From positions 5,464,472-5,528,471 of the forward strand of contig BCIA01000005.1 in NCBI GenBank assembly GCA_001599815.1: a stretch of 64,000 nt of DNA, written 5' to 3'. Below the pieces are notes generated by a model that saw nothing but the letters and a program-made list of their open reading frames with translations, was not told the origin of the DNA and made no database searches. This DNA is from Furcasterigmium furcatum. Lineage: Eukaryota > Ascomycota > Sordariomycetes > Glomerellales > Plectosphaerellaceae. Shown here one piece after another: positions 23,701 through 35,385 of the stretch. Position 1 is the first letter of the stretch, and the number at the start of each line of letters is the position of its first letter. A program made the translations under genes and the position numbers.

Positions 23701-24621
23701 GCCCAATCGGGGAACTCGATGCCGGAGTTCCGGACATCCGCCATGACCTGCTCCGAGACTTGTCTCATTTGATCGCCGCCGTGATACAAGCCGTGTACGT
23801 GCGCCCAACGACAAATGCCCGGTTCCGGCAGAGCATGGAGCGTGGACCTGAACGCATCGAGATTTCGCCCGGTTCCAGTCACCGATACTGAGTCGTCGTC
23901 AAATACAGCAGAGATTCTGAGCGGCGTCTCGGTCGTCTAATGCTCCAGTCAGCTGTCAGGCATAAAATTGATTCAGAGACTCCGTGAGCTAGGCGCGGAT
24001 TCTTACCGCGAGTGTTGAGTTGTAGGCGCTCAAGAGCTCTTCAACTACACCAGGCTGAAGCTTGAAGACACTCAGGAGGCAGGGGTTTGAGTTCCAATCC
24101 GGCCCCAAAACTGACCGGCATCGAAGTGAAGCTCTGAGTCCGATCCAGAACGATATCTTGAAGGCTCCAACGGCAGCGGCACAAAAGTCCGCAGAGATAT
24201 AGGACGTGAATGCAGACGCCAGGATGGCGGGAAGAATTCCCGTGCAGATGCCAGCGGTCTCCACAACGACTGAAGACTCGCCATGATAGCTCTGATAGAC
24301 CAGTAACTCTAACACTTGCCGCACACATAGTGTCGTTGTCTGGAAGACTGGGTGAGACTGGAACGCTGCCGCCGGATGCAGGAAGGCTTGTGGTGTTGAA
24401 AAGGAAGCCGGGGTGTCTTCGGGGAGAATTGACCGTTCGTTCTCGGGCAAGCTCCGGTAAATCTCATCGAAGGATGACTGGCATCTGGCTAGAAACTCGG
24501 TCCAGAGCCTCTCGGCGTCGCCGGAAAGCCGCCCAAGCCAATTGCTTGTCCGTTCCCTGTCGGAGAAGTGCCCGTTAGACCCTTGCCCGGCAAAGACAAG
24601 GACATGTCGTGCGACCACCAT
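17738..24621 (-). CDS. Non-reducing polyketide synthase, SAT-KS-AT-PT-ACP-ACP-TE
   Basis: Nine exons (24621-24007, 23936-23292, 23239-22903, 22850-22666, 22613-21361, 21301-20724, 20665-18380, 18318-17861, 17800-17738) total 6420 nt, 2139 aa, all in frame. SAT has Cys in AGICTGIL (about residue 125) and a His in HGLYHGG. KS has DTACSSS (Cys near 560), EAHGTGT and KGNIGHAEA. AT has GHSIGEYAAL, joined across an intron. PT has a His in IKAHAVGGVPLCP and an Asp in PFVDTMLHAAG. Two ACPs carry LGIDSLL and LGVDSLL. TE has GWSFGG, completed across intron 7, and a terminal exon of 20 residues. There is no methyltransferase or reductase domain. Architecture and length match orsellinic-acid-type synthases, so a small aromatic acid is expected. 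It is divergent from the A-T-R enzyme. An upstream in-frame ATG at 24654 is the alternative start. Confidence 0.95.
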
Positions 24622-24882
24622 GGTTCGACAAGTGGCTCGATAGTTCGGAAACAATGTTGAATGTTGATGTGAGACAGATAGTCCGTTGGCGGCGTAGGGA
24701 GTCGCTGGGTATCACTTAGGTTCTCAACGACATAGCAGATCAGCTGACGCCTAATTGTACGAAACCGCGGGAATACCTTGCCGCGGTTGTCAAAAGCATG
24801 CCCCTGTTTGTTTCCGTCAGTAGCGCATCCGTCAGAGGGTTGGCCAGGAGGCGGCCGGGACGGGTCGAGCGTAAGATTGATA

Positions 24883-24894
24883 GTACTCCGGTCC
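24883..24894 (-). promoter_or_regulatory. Cluster motif copy 1, GGACCGGAGTAC
   Basis: The minus strand reads GGACCGGAGTAC. It lies about 262 bp upstream of the PKS start and about 254 bp upstream of the reductase start. The same 12-mer occurs in the 35.6 kb and 40.3 kb divergent promoters. Confidence 0.6.
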
Positions 24895-24944
24895 TGGGGC
24901 CCTGCATGCGCGGTGCGACTCGGGAGGGACAGCCTAATTCTATC

Positions 24945-24954
24945 ACTCCGGTCC
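24945..24954 (-). promoter_or_regulatory. Cluster motif copy 2, GGACCGGAGT
   Basis: The minus strand reads CAGGACCGGAGTGATA, sharing the CAGGACCGGAGT core with copy 1. It lies 324 bp upstream of the PKS start and 194 bp upstream of the reductase start. Confidence 0.6.
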
Positions 24955-25147
24955 TGCAGTTCTTTGATTCTTGCCGCTGATTCTGACGCCACAATGAGGT
25001 GTTAATGCCATGCGTGTCTGACTTTGGAAGGTCGAATGCCCGGCGTCCCCCCTTTTGCCGCCAGAGTAGGTACCCAGCGTCGCCCGCCTGTCCCCGCCGA
25101 ATGAGAACCTAACTCGCGCAACAACATTGCAACGCTGATCGGTTTGT

Positions 25148-28100
25148 TTGCAGGCGTCTGAAAAAATGCAGGATACTCTCCCAAGCCGGTTTCTGCGGCC
25201 TCGGTTCGACCCAATCCCCCGCGGAGACACCACGACGACCCCAGACTACGATGACATAGCATCCTTGCCGGACCTGATCCGCTTCAACTCCGAGAATAAC
25301 GGCGAGGGCATCTTCTGCAAGCAGGCAGTATTGAAACAAGACTCGGGCGTTGAGGATGGGGTCGAGCAGTGCAGTGGTATTCGGTACTCTGCTCGCGCCA
25401 TCACGTATGGCCAAATCCATCATGCGGTCAACGCTTGCGCAACCTGGATAACCAGAGCCCTGCCCGCGACTCAGACGACGACTTCTCTGAAGCCGGTTGC
25501 CCTCTACATGGAAAGCGATGTCGGCTTGTTCATTCATTTGGCGGCCCTGCTGGATCTGGGGATACCCGTGAGCTTCCTCGCACTGAGCCCTATCGATTGC
25601 GAATTCTGACAACAACCGTCGAACAGCTTCTCTTACTATCGGCAAGACTTGCATCGCTAAGTGTCGCTCATCTCCTCCGAGAAACGGGAGCTTCTGCCAT
25701 CCTTGTCACCAAGAAAACCAAGAAAATGCTACAGACCAGCGACGTTGAGGCCGTGGACGTGACAGAAGTGCCGAGCTGGGCCAACTTCCTAGACGAGCAG
25801 ATTGCCCAGCCCAATGGAGCGAAGAACCGCCATGCCCAGAGCTCAGCCGGCACCGGAGACCAGAAAGCAATGGTAGGTGCTTTGATACTGCACTCGTCCG
25901 GGACGACCGGCCTCCCAAAGCCCATCTACCTCACACCGCGGTACATTCTTGGCTACGCTGCCTGTCACGAAATCGGCATCGATGAGGCCTACGCCACCAG
26001 TCTCTCAACTCTGCCCCTTTACCATGGGTTCGGGTTGCTTGCGCCATGTCTCAGCCTCTCCATCGGAATGACCTGCTGCTTCCCTCCAGCATCCGTTATC
26101 CCGGCAGGGCGATCGACTATCGATCTCCTTCAACTGTTCAAAGCTAAAACGCTCTTGACCGTTCCCAGCATCATCGAAGATCTCCTCAACCTTCCCGGCG
26201 ACGAAAAGGGCCGCACTCTCGACATGCTCAAGGCTCTCGGTTTCATTGCCGTGGGCGGCGGAGCCTTGAGGCCGGACATTGGCGAGTCCCTGGTCGAGAA
26301 CGGCATCAAGCTCGTCAACCACTACGGTGTCACCGAGATCGGGGCGATCGCGCCGGTCTTCCGCCCCGGCCCGGACTATGACCATCGCTACCTGCGACTA
26401 CGTGAAGATCTCGGGCTCCACCTCCAGCCCATTCCAGGCTCAGACCGCTTCAAGCTCATCGGCCACCCGGTCGGCTGGGACAAGCCGTTCGAGGTGCAGG
26501 ATGAGCTGGAGCGCAACCCGGCCAACCTGTCCAGGCTTGAAGTGCGAGTCATCGGCCGCATGGACGATGTCATTGTCCTCAAGTCGGGCGAGAAGGTCAT
26601 GCCGCGGCTTCTGGAGACGTCGCTCATGGCAAACCCCGACATTCAGACAGCCGTATGCGTCGGGAGCGGCGCGTTTGAAGTCCTCGTCATCGTCGAGCCG
26701 TCACCAGCGTCGTCCTTCAACGCAGAAAAAGACCCAGAGGCTTTCAAAAGACATGTCTGGAGCTTGGTTGAACCCCTCAACGAGTCCCTCGACCAGCACG
26801 GGAGAATATCCTCGATCGGGGCCATCATCGTGAAGCACCCTTCAAAGCCCATCCCCCGGTCAGATAAAGGCTCTGTGATGCGGCGAGAGGTTGGAGAGCA
26901 GTTCCGAGAGGAGATCGAGGCAGCTTACGCCGAGTTGGAGACCAACATGGACTCGGCTGACGCCATCTCCGGGCCGGCTGAAGTCGAGGCCAAGGTGCGC
27001 GAGATGGTCCGGGAGGTGGCGGAGAACGTGTTCGCGGAGTCTCCCGAGGCCATTGACGAAGACGATGACTTTTTTGAGCGGGGCATGGACTCTCTCCAGT
27101 GTGTCCGGCTGGCACGGCTGCTCAACTCGGCACTGAGGGGCGAGAAGCGCAAGGACGGGAAGCTCCGGCAACCGATCTCCAAGGAGTTCGTCTACGCGAA
27201 CCCATGCATCCGGCGTCTGGCCGAAGCAGTAACCCAGCTGCTCGACCACGATCAGAAGCATGTCAATGCAGACGATGAAGGCGTGCCAGACTCTGACCGT
27301 CGGCTCCGGCGCATGCGGGCGGTCCTCGGCGAGTCCGTCCGAGAAGTCCGCGCTCAACGTCTCCCGAGAGGCGAAAGGGCAGCACTCACGGTTCTCGTCA
27401 CGGGCGTGACCGGCAATCTCGGTGCTCACGTCCTGGGCGAACTCACTCGTAACCCGCTGATCAAGAAAATCATCTGTCTTGTGCGAGGCGGAAAGGACAC
27501 CCCCGAGGAACGTGTCAGGGCAGCGCTTGGGTCTGCCGGCCTGGACCTCAGCTCGCCGCAGTGGTCCAAGGTCGAATTCGAGCAGTCTGACCCAAGCCAA
27601 TGGGCCACAAGCAACTCATGCATAGACGATGATCAGTCGAGCTTCAACAGAATCGCAGCCGATGTCACCCACATTATCCACCTGGCCTGGCCGATGGACT
27701 TCCATCGCACCCTCGAGAGCTTCCGACCTCAGCTCCGTGCGATCCAGGGCCTGATCCGCCTCTCGAGGGCCGCCCACAATCGCCGCCCCGCGTCAGCGCG
27801 GGTGCGCCTCGTCTTCGCGTCGTCTATTGCCACCGTCCGAAGCTATGGGGATGCACAAGGCGCCCTGTCCACGGGTGACGGCTCCAGCCACGTCCCGGAG
27901 GCGGGCTTCCCGGACCCAAGCGTCGCCACGCCAATGGGCTATGCGGAGGCCAAGTGGGTATGTGAGCGGCTGCTCGAGCAGGCTGGACAGGAGCTGAGAG
28001 ACGAAATTGAGCCCGTTGTTGTGCGCATCGGGCAACTCAGTGGGCCGCAGGGATGCGAGGGGGTGTGGAAGACCGCGGAGCACATCCCGGCGCTGGTGAA

Positions 28101-28586
28101 AGCCAGTCAGGTGGTCGGGGCGCTGCCAGCTCTCGAAGGGGTGAGTTTCATCTGTCGCATGCCTGTGACTTTCTTGCTAATCCCTGCGCCCATCAGGCGG
28201 TATCATGGCTCCCTGTCGACCGTGCTGCGAGATCTCTGGCCGAGATGGCACTGCACGTAGGGGATGTCCCTCGCTTCCTACATCTGGAGAACCCCGTTCG
28301 GCAGCCGATGGCAGACATTATGACCTTTATTGCCGCAGAGCTCGGCCTGCCCGCGAAGACACTCCCGTATGAAGAATGGCTGCAGCGGTGTCTTGATGCG
28401 GGCGCGCTCCGCTCCTTGGAGGGATTCTTCAAGGAGCATTTCCGCGCCCTGGCCAGCGGGTCGGTCGTCCTCGATACCAGGATGGCCCGCACCGTGTCGG
28501 CAACCTTGCGCGGCAGTGGCGGAGTGCCTCAGGAGTTGGTGATGAGATACGTGGCGAGGTGGCGGAAGGATGGCTTCCTTAAATGA
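25148..28586 (+). CDS. NRPS-like carboxylic acid reductase (A-T-R)
   Basis: Three exons (25148-25567, 25627-28140, 28197-28586) give 1107 aa; a second ATG at 25166 is a close alternative start. The adenylation domain (about 1-560) has HSSGTTGLPKPI and NHYGVTEIGAI. The thiolation domain has the Ser of RGMDSLQ near residue 627. The reductase domain has the Rossmann motif VTGVTGNLGAHV near 732 and YAEAKWVCE (Tyr-x3-Lys) near 911. There is no condensation domain. Such enzymes activate an aryl acid with ATP, load it on the carrier and release it as an aldehyde with NADPH; known pairings with a non-reducing PKS include StbA/StbB for ilicicolin and the terreus 5-methylorsellinate pair. The first intron removes a stop in the uninterrupted frame and restores LGIPLLLLSARLASLS. 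Confidence 0.93.
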
Positions 28587-28768
28587 GATCGAGGCATGTT
28601 AGATCTCCACCTCTCGCAGCAGAGGATGCATATGGCTATGAAAGCTACGAGTTCGATATCCCTCCGCTCTTCCATGGTGTTGGCAAGTTAGGTTGCTGGG
28701 TCCGTCTCATCGCGTATATTCCTGGTGTAGTTCTCTACATGTCCCTATCAACTACATTGCCCCCATAT

Positions 28769-29620
28769 TCAACCCTCGCGGTCAGTTGTCGTTGTCACAT
28801 CCTTCCAAGACTCTAGGTTCGCCTTGTTCGCATCCAGCTTGCCGGAAATAATTTGATACGCATCCCTCCCTACGACAAATCGTGGCGGCAGCTCACGGCC
28901 CGCAGCTCGTCCGGTGCCGGTCAGAGCCTCAACAATCAATGCGGCTGCCTTGGCCGGATCACCGGGCTGTTGGCGGTCGTACGCGTCAAGGGCTTTTATG
29001 GTTCCGTTGACTCCCTGTTCCAGATCTTCAATGACCTTGTCGGCCCGGAGGCGGTGACCCGGTGCCAGAAAGTTCGTCCGGAAGTAGCCCGGCTCGATGC
29101 AGACGACCTTGATTCCCAGGTGCGCGACCTCGAGCCGCAGGGCCTCAGAAATGATGGCGGCGCACGACTTGGTCGCGCAGTACAGTCCCGCGGCCGGCGT
29201 GCCGTACCAGCCGCCGATGCTGCCCAGGTTCGCGACAGTGCCGCTGCGCTGCTTCCGCATCACGGGCAGAACCGCCCGCAGAACATTCAGCTGCCCGAAC
29301 ACGTTCGTGTTGAAGGTGGCCTGGACCTCCTCGCGGCTGCACTCCTCCACGCCGCCGGACAGGATGTACCCTGCATTGTTGACGAGGATGTCCAGCTTGC
29401 CGCCTGTCTTTGGCAGGATGTGGTCGACGGCAGCAGTGAGGCTCTCGTCCGAGTCCGTGACATCGAGGCGCTCGACGATGGCGCCCTTGGCCGCAAGGTC
29501 CCCGAGCTTTCCCGGGTCACGGGCAGTGGCGACGACAGTGTCGCCTCGGGCCAGGGCTGCCAGAGCGATCTCCTGGCCGAAGCCCGAGGAACAGCCGGTT
29601 ATGAGCCAAACCTTGGACAT
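28769..29620 (-). CDS. Short-chain dehydrogenase/reductase, classical
   Basis: The product is 283 aa from the ATG at 29620 (MSKVWLITGCSSGFGQE); an upstream in-frame ATG at 29725 would add 35 residues with no SDR features. The cofactor motif is TGCSSGFG, followed by VVATARDP (Arg after strand 2, suggesting NADPH), NNAGYILSGG, a Ser in NLGSIGGWYG and the catalytic YCATK. The sequence most resembles the large fungal group of 17-beta-hydroxysteroid-dehydrogenase-like SDRs with variable substrates. It is convergent with the A-T-R reductase, about 180 bp away. It may reduce the aldehyde to an alcohol or oxidise a ring alcohol; no substrate is shown. Confidence 0.9.
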   Translation of the reverse strand: MSKVWLITGCSSGFGQEIALAALARGDTVVATARDPGKLGDLAAKGAIVERLDVTDSDESLTAAVDHILPKTGGKLDILVNNAGYILSGGVEECSREEVQATFNTNVFGQLNVLRAVLPVMRKQRSGTVANLGSIGGWYGTPAAGLYCATKSCAAIISEALRLEVAHLGIKVVCIEPGYFRTNFLAPGHRLRADKVIEDLEQGVNGTIKALDAYDRQQPGDPAKAAALIVEALTGTGRAAGRELPPRFVVGRDAYQIISGKLDANKANLESWKDVTTTTDREG

Positions 29621-30456
29621 GATGCGCTGATTTTGCAGCTGTCGCACGGTGTTGGTGGTGTTAAAGGAGAGGGATGAGAACGGCAATGCTCGCAGGAAGA
29701 TAGAGAGCTTCCTCGTGTAGCGCATGGATACGTCTCAAACGAGGCGCGTTGGCGAGGAGATAGTTCAAGTAAATCAAAGAACCAAGTTAATTTCCCATGG
29801 CGGGAATGGCTGGCTGGCTGAGATCTGGCTGGCTGAGATCTGGCTGGCTTCAGGGCTGTTGGTGTTGCACCCACGTGCGTCCATGCCACTTTGATGCCAC
29901 CACTTCCCCCGACCGTCAAGGTCGACGGCGTAGGATTGCACTTGCAGCAAGGGACCCGAGTAGGGTAGTCCCACGCCCCGTAGCTGTGGGTGTGCAAGTA
30001 ACTATTCAGGGGGCTTCCTGCATATGCATCGGTACTTGGCCTGCCTGAAGTCCGACGGGCATTCGCCTAACGCCGACGAAAGGGGCTGGCATTCTGAGGG
30101 TCGCACCGCGTTCGAGAACGATCTCCGACCGTTTAAAGCCGAAAATAAGACTGCGGCCCCACTCACACACTCTAAACTTAGTCTTGGCTTGATCTACCAT
30201 CCCGTTGACGCCACGGAGCGAGATCTTCGGCAGTTGTCCGTCGTGTGCCACTGTGGATGGCATCGAAGCTTCGCCTGAGAGACTCAGTCGTTGCCATTCC
30301 ATCTCGGTCACTTAATCATGGTCTTTTTTGAAGGTCTCTCAGCGATTCACCTGTGTAAACACATGATATAGGCTCATCCAAAATCAGGTGTAATTGCTTT
30401 TCGTGGTATCGTAACTCGTGACGCGCTTGTCCTCCCAGTGCTCGCAAATCGCTACT
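29621..30456. other. Intergenic region between SDR start and Myb-type gene end
   Basis: About 830 bp. It contains the short tandem repeat at 29.8 kb and otherwise only frames without domain character. It carries the promoter of the SDR and the 3' flank of the Myb gene. Confidence 0.5.
29808..29850 (+). repeat. Short tandem repeat, 15 bp unit
   Basis: TGGCTGGCTGAGATC is repeated about 2.7 times (GGCTGGCTGAGATCTGGCTG and onward) in the upstream region of the SDR at 28.8 kb. It is likely a slippage-prone repeat, with no coding meaning seen. Confidence 0.75.
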
Positions 30457-32497
30457 TTACATGACCACCTTCATCTTCACCCTCCCCTGGATCGGCTTCG
30501 TGACATCAATCAGATATTTGACCAGCTCGTGATCGCACTTGTCCGCCATCAGCACCACCTTGAACGAGGGCGACTGTGGGTCAATATCGCCGTCTCCGCC
30601 GGTGCTGGGGGACGCGCTGGACATGTCCAGCTTTTCGATGCACTGGATGACTCTGGAGGGACACTCGAGGGTGTTGAAGATCTGGGACAAGTCGAGATCC
30701 GTCGGGTCGTCAATGTCGAGGATGAGAGTGTCGGCGGCGAACGTCTGGACGCTGCTGCATGGGTCGCCGCCGCCGCCATGGCTCCCGCCGCCAAGCGCGT
30801 CCACGTACGGCGAGGGTGCCGCATCCGTGCTATTGGCCATGTTCTGGAAGCCGAACCAACCGGACTCGTCCGCCTCGGGAAAGCCCACGGAGGAGGTGCC
30901 CTGGTAGGCGCTGCTGCTGTCGTAGAATGGGGAGCATATGCTGCCGCTCCGTGTGGCATCCTCGCACCCGGGCTCGTCGAGGAGGTTGAACCCAAACTCC
31001 TCGGGCAATGTCATTCCGAGCCCCGAACCGGACGGATCTCCCATCTCGTCCGCATCCAGCGGGTTGGAGCCGTCCAGCGACTCAACCCCACCTAGATACG
31101 TGCTGTAGTCCTGGAAGTCCTCGTCCACCGCATCTGTCTCCGCAGCGCCTGAGGCGAGTCGGCGGCTCAGAATGGTGTATCTGTGAGCAACGACGCCAAG
31201 ACTCAGTTAGCAACGTAGAGTGCGGGTTGTGGGGAGACACAGATGGGCGGGGTGGTCGTAGTGTGGGCGTGGAGCGGCCCGGTGCGAGGTGGAACACGGC
31301 GGGATCGGCTCTGAGTCAGTCGCAAGTACGTACCGGTTCTTGACGTCGTTCCGCGATCTCGTCGGGTAGTGCTGGTAGCAGATGAATTTCCAGTCGTGGC
31401 CGAACTTCTGGACCAGCTCGAGCAGCAGATGGTCCTGGATATAGGGTAAGTCCGAGGTCAGTCTGCAGTCACCTGCAGGGGGGCTCCAACGGGATCTGCC
31501 AGGAGCCGATTCCATCAGGCTCGACTCACCTCTCCAGAGGTCCATTCTCGATGCTCGAGCTTGGGATCTAGGGTATACTGCCATCGCTTGGCGCACTCTG
31601 TTCCGAGACACTGATCAGCTGCTGCAGCCCGCGACTGGCTATGGCGTCCCATCCGGCGACATCTTCAGTTGGTGCTAGCCGACTACAAACGGATACAAGC
31701 GCTCAACTCCTAACTCCGATCGCTTTTTCATAGCTCGCGTATAGAAACGAAGGAGGGGGGAGCAAGGTGTATCGGTCATGATTTCAAATCGTCCGAATTA
31801 GGCGCATGTGGGTGAAAATTGCACTTACGATCCGAGCTCCGAGACCCAAACTCCTGGGAAATAACGGTCCATCTGCAATGCATCAGCTTCCACGTCTGTC
31901 CGGCAAGGTGACGATCCCTCCGTCCACTTATCCCCGACAGGATTCACTCGGACGGATCCGTGCAGCTGGGACGGCACCGCGCGCCGCACCGCACACCACA
32001 CTGCTGCCGGGACGGACGGAGCTAAGAGCTTGATTGACTGCACCCACCTCTGGCCGTATTTTTCCACGGCGTCCCGAAGCTTCTGGTCTTCGGCCTCGCT
32101 CCACGGCCCGCTCCTCAGGCCTCCACGCACCTTGTTGACCCAGCGCTTTCGGCAGTCCTTGTTGGTGCGGTTCGGGATCTTAGCTGCAATGCGATGCCAA
32201 TCCTTTACTGGCCCTAGGGACGCTGGAGCAGCAGGAAATCAGTCAGCTCGATACAGGTCGCAGGCAGACGGCCAACAGCCGGTGGATAAATAAGGAGCTT
32301 CGGCATGTGCAGACATCCGTCCTACAGTCCATTGCGCGGCGCGGGCGCAGCTTAGCCAGCGGCCACGCGTCGAAATAGAACGCGGGCGGATCAGAGCCAT
32401 TGGGGAAATACGTGCCTTGCTTGATTGCTTCTTCGTAGAGGATGGAGTCTTCGGCTTGCGTCCACCGCTTCGGCTGTCTCTGGCCCCGGGCATCCAT
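30457..32497 (-). CDS. Myb-type transcription factor, three repeats
   Basis: At least six exons on the minus strand. Repeat 1 starts QPKRWTQAEDSILYEEAIKQ and continues after a long intron as VKDWHRIAAKIPNRTNKDCR. Repeat 2 is SGPWSEAEDQKLRDAVEKYG, then RWTVISQEFGSRSSDQCAKR. Repeat 3 is REWTSGEDHLLLELVQKFG, then DWKFICYQHYPTRSRNDVKN. The tail is acidic, Gly/Ser-rich and unstructured-looking, ending in PIQGRVKMKVVM at 30457. Exons 1 and 2 keep frame only with a GC donor (AAG, then GCACGT, near 32415). The Trp spacing and CRKRW motif are diagnostic of Myb/SANT DNA binding. It lies between the core pair and the right tailoring block, so it is a candidate cluster regulator. Exact exon ends need transcripts. 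Confidence 0.82.
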
Positions 32498-33026
32498 GAC
32501 GTCGTGTATAGAAGAGCAACACAATGAGTACACCGACCTAAACGGATGTGTGTCTCGGCCAGGAGTAAAAGTAAAAGGAGGACGAGGACTGTCTGAGGAC
32601 CCGGGAATGGGGGGGAATAGCTGGGATATGCGCCGCCCAGGCGTTCGCTGATGCCTTGTGTCAATGGAGAGGCGAGATTGGCCGTCGGCCCGAGCCGTAC
32701 GATGAAATAAGGCCGGCTGATATCCCCCTTGCGAGGAGGGGCGTGGGAAACGATCGATAGATCTTTGGTCTGCTGCATAACACATGAAGATCGGCAACGG
32801 GGCGCGCACTGCTGCAGCCGGCCGTTAGGTAGTCAGGGGGTGGCAGCCCTCGCGATGCTCCGTTCACTGAGTGGTTGGACTCGGAGTAATCATGATATGC
32901 CGGATGGGTCCGACTTAAGTTCACTCAGAGGCCAATAGCACGTACACAGTAACCAGGATCCCGCTCATTCATTGGATTGTCTAGATAGTCCATACCACGG
33001 GACACAGAAAGGGTCTCTCTCACACA
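32498..33026. other. Intergenic region upstream of Myb gene
   Basis: About 530 bp, mostly the upstream sequence of the Myb gene and the 3' flank of the O-methyltransferase. No gene is supported. A GAGGACCCGGGAATG stretch near 32595 is only weakly like the cluster motif. Confidence 0.4.
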
Positions 33027-35385
33027 CTACTGCAACTCAGAGTCCGGCAGAACCACCTCCACAAGGCCGACCTGGCTGCGGCAGTCCCAAATCTTGCGCA
33101 GCCGCAGGCCCGCGCGTTCCACAATGTCACGGAACTCGTCCGGCTTTCGCTCGATGCCGTTGATGATGGCCATCATGGCCAGGTCTCTCTGGTGCGAGTA
33201 TCGAGTGTAGTAACCCCAGTTGGGTAGCAGTGGCGCCGGCGCGGGAGGCAGGTCGCGACACCCATTGGTCGTGTTCATGACCTGATCGCTAGTTTTGGGG
33301 GTCGAGGTTAGCTAATTCAGCCGGCATCCTTCTTCATGCACAGATAAGCCTCCCAAGAGAAAGAGGCAAAGAGTGGGGAAGAGCAGAAGAGGCCAAGGAC
33401 GCCTCAATGTGTGAAGGTGGAGGGTCTCGAGTGTCCTGGCCGAATAACTTACCAGATCAGAATGCGGCTTTTCGGGCCCATGCTTTCCTTGATATGGCTG
33501 AGGATGCGCACGCAGTAGTCGTCCGACCAATCGTGTAGAATGTAGCGCAGCCAGTAGACGTCTGCCTCTGGCGCGGGGTTCTTCTCGAAGAAGTCGTGGA
33601 CGACGAACTGGATGCGCCCTGCCGCCAGGGCGGTGGGGTTCTCGGCCGGCCAGATCTCCTTCTGGGCCTTGCTGATGGCCGGGGCGCGGTCCTGGAGCAC
33701 GAACTTGAGCTCGGGGTAGAGGTGGGAGAGCTGGAGGCAGAAACCGCCTGAGCCGGCGCGTTAGCAGTGCTCCTTCGAGGGCGCGGACTCAACTCCGCGG
33801 ACACCGAGGTGAAGCTGGCGCGCCAAGGGGTCCTGCCAAAAGCAATGAGATGGATGGGCTCGAATGCGGAAACCTTTGGCGACGTCGTGGGGGTCGTCCC
33901 TGACAATCAATGAAAAGTGCTCTGCTTACCCACGCCCCCGCCTACGTCGACCACAGTCGCCGATCCCAGCGAGGCCCATGGAAAATCTATACCGAGTAGA
34001 GGTTAGCTTTGGTCACGAACCGGTGAGTATGAGTCGCAGTGAACCGCAGTGTGGCTTAAGCCACACGCCCGATGTGGATGGGCGATATTGTGGCTGCTGG
34101 GGTACCCTTCACCCGGAGGCTTGAAGGAGCGTCCTCCGCCTGGCCAGCGCCTCATGCTCCTCGCCCTGTTCTTTTTCTGCCAGCGCACATCTGCGCGCTA
34201 CTGATCCTCACAGAAAGGTGGGCTGACATGGGGGAAACGCACCATACAAGTGAGCTCGGCCGAACACTCTGCCGCCACCGACCATCGCGAGACTGAAAAT
34301 GGCGTGTTCGGGCCTGGGAATTGGCTGCCTGTCGTCAGCGGCATTGCTGATCACTTTCTCCAGCTCGGCACCAAAAACCCCGGGGTAAGGCGTTTTTTGG
34401 CTGCTTGTGGCAACGCCACTCCCGAGCCCCCCGGCATCGGCCTCACCGTCGACGACGACCGCGTTGCGGCCCTCTCGCAGCTCAGAGGCGCTCGTGGTCT
34501 CCTCGAGCCAGTCCCAGCGCGGCTTCGCAACACCCATGCCGTCCTGCCATGCCGTCTGGTCGACCGCGTAGGACGGCCCCTTGACAGGGTGGTGGAGGGC
34601 ACGTGGGAGGTGGTCGGAGGCCGTGTACAGATCAAGGCCGCTGGAGAGGTGGTCAGCCTGTCGCCTGCTGCGAGGCTTCGGGCCCTAAACTCACAATAAC
34701 AGGATGTATGCGCGCAGGGGCTCATTTCCGACCAGCCCTGCGGACACTGCATTATTGGCGAAGACGTCTGATTCGACCTCGCGGAAAATGTGGATGGAGC
34801 ACAGGCACCGCAAGAGGCGAGCTGCAAGGGGAAACGGAGACGTCAGCCACGCGAGGCCCGGGCCGGAAGCGCGGAGGGGGAGGTGTGAATGGGAGCCAGG
34901 GGGCGCTTAGCTGCGGAGGACAGGGGACACTCCAACGGTGGGGAAATTGGCGCGGTCGGTCACCGCAACGGGCAGGGGAGCAACTTACACAGCTTCCGAG
35001 GCTCGATGCCAACCTTGGCCGCGAGGACGTCGATGGCGACGCCGCCACCGCCGTCAGCGATGATGTCGGGGATCCTGGCATCAGCGGCGATGTGGAGGGC
35101 TCGGGCCTCGAAGTACTGCGACGAGACCTCCAAAAGCCTGTTTTCCGGCTTGCTCACGAGCTCAGTGAGTGTGCCAGCTGCGGCGAGCAGGGCCCGCTGG
35201 GCGTTGAACGCCTCCCAGTCGGCAAGATCCGCGGCAGCGGGGTCGGCGCCGTTGACGTCGCCGAGGTCACTGCTTGGCAAGGTCGCCGCGCCTCGACGCG
35301 ATTGGACCAGCCTGCCGATGGTTGTCTGGATGAGCTCCCCCAGCTGCAGCAATTGGTTGGACGCGTCGTCGGTGGATTGCGCCAT
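33027..35385 (-). CDS. S-adenosylmethionine-dependent O-methyltransferase (COMT type)
   Basis: Six exons can be joined in frame from MAQSTDDASN at 35385 to LVEVVLPDSELQ at 33027, giving roughly 430 aa. An N-terminal dimerisation region precedes FREVESDVFANNAVSAGL and LYTASDHLP. The SAM-binding motif is VVDVGGGVGGFCLQL, completed across an intron, followed by KFVLQDR. The catalytic base lies in RYILHDWSDDYC, and the C-terminal strand is ERAGLRLRKIWDCRS. These match plant-type/fungal aryl O-methyltransferases that methylate phenols. The intron after LGSATVVDVGGGVG uses GTAAGC. It is divergent from the phenol hydroxylase across 418 bp that hold two cluster motifs. It would methylate a hydroxyl of the aryl product. 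Confidence 0.88.

Larger units (their letters stand above)
24622..25147. promoter_or_regulatory. Bidirectional promoter of the PKS / A-T-R reductase pair
   Basis: This 526 bp region lies between the divergent start codons of the two core genes. It holds two copies of the GGACCGGAGT motif (listed separately) in the same orientation, 61-62 bp apart. The open frames here read the promoter and have no domain character. Confidence 0.7.

Noticed and set aside
24740..24994. Small minus-strand frame between PKS and A-T-R reductase
   Set aside because: It reads straight through the bidirectional promoter and its Arg/Pro-rich product has no domain. The apparent repeated peptide comes from the two GGACCGGAGT copies.
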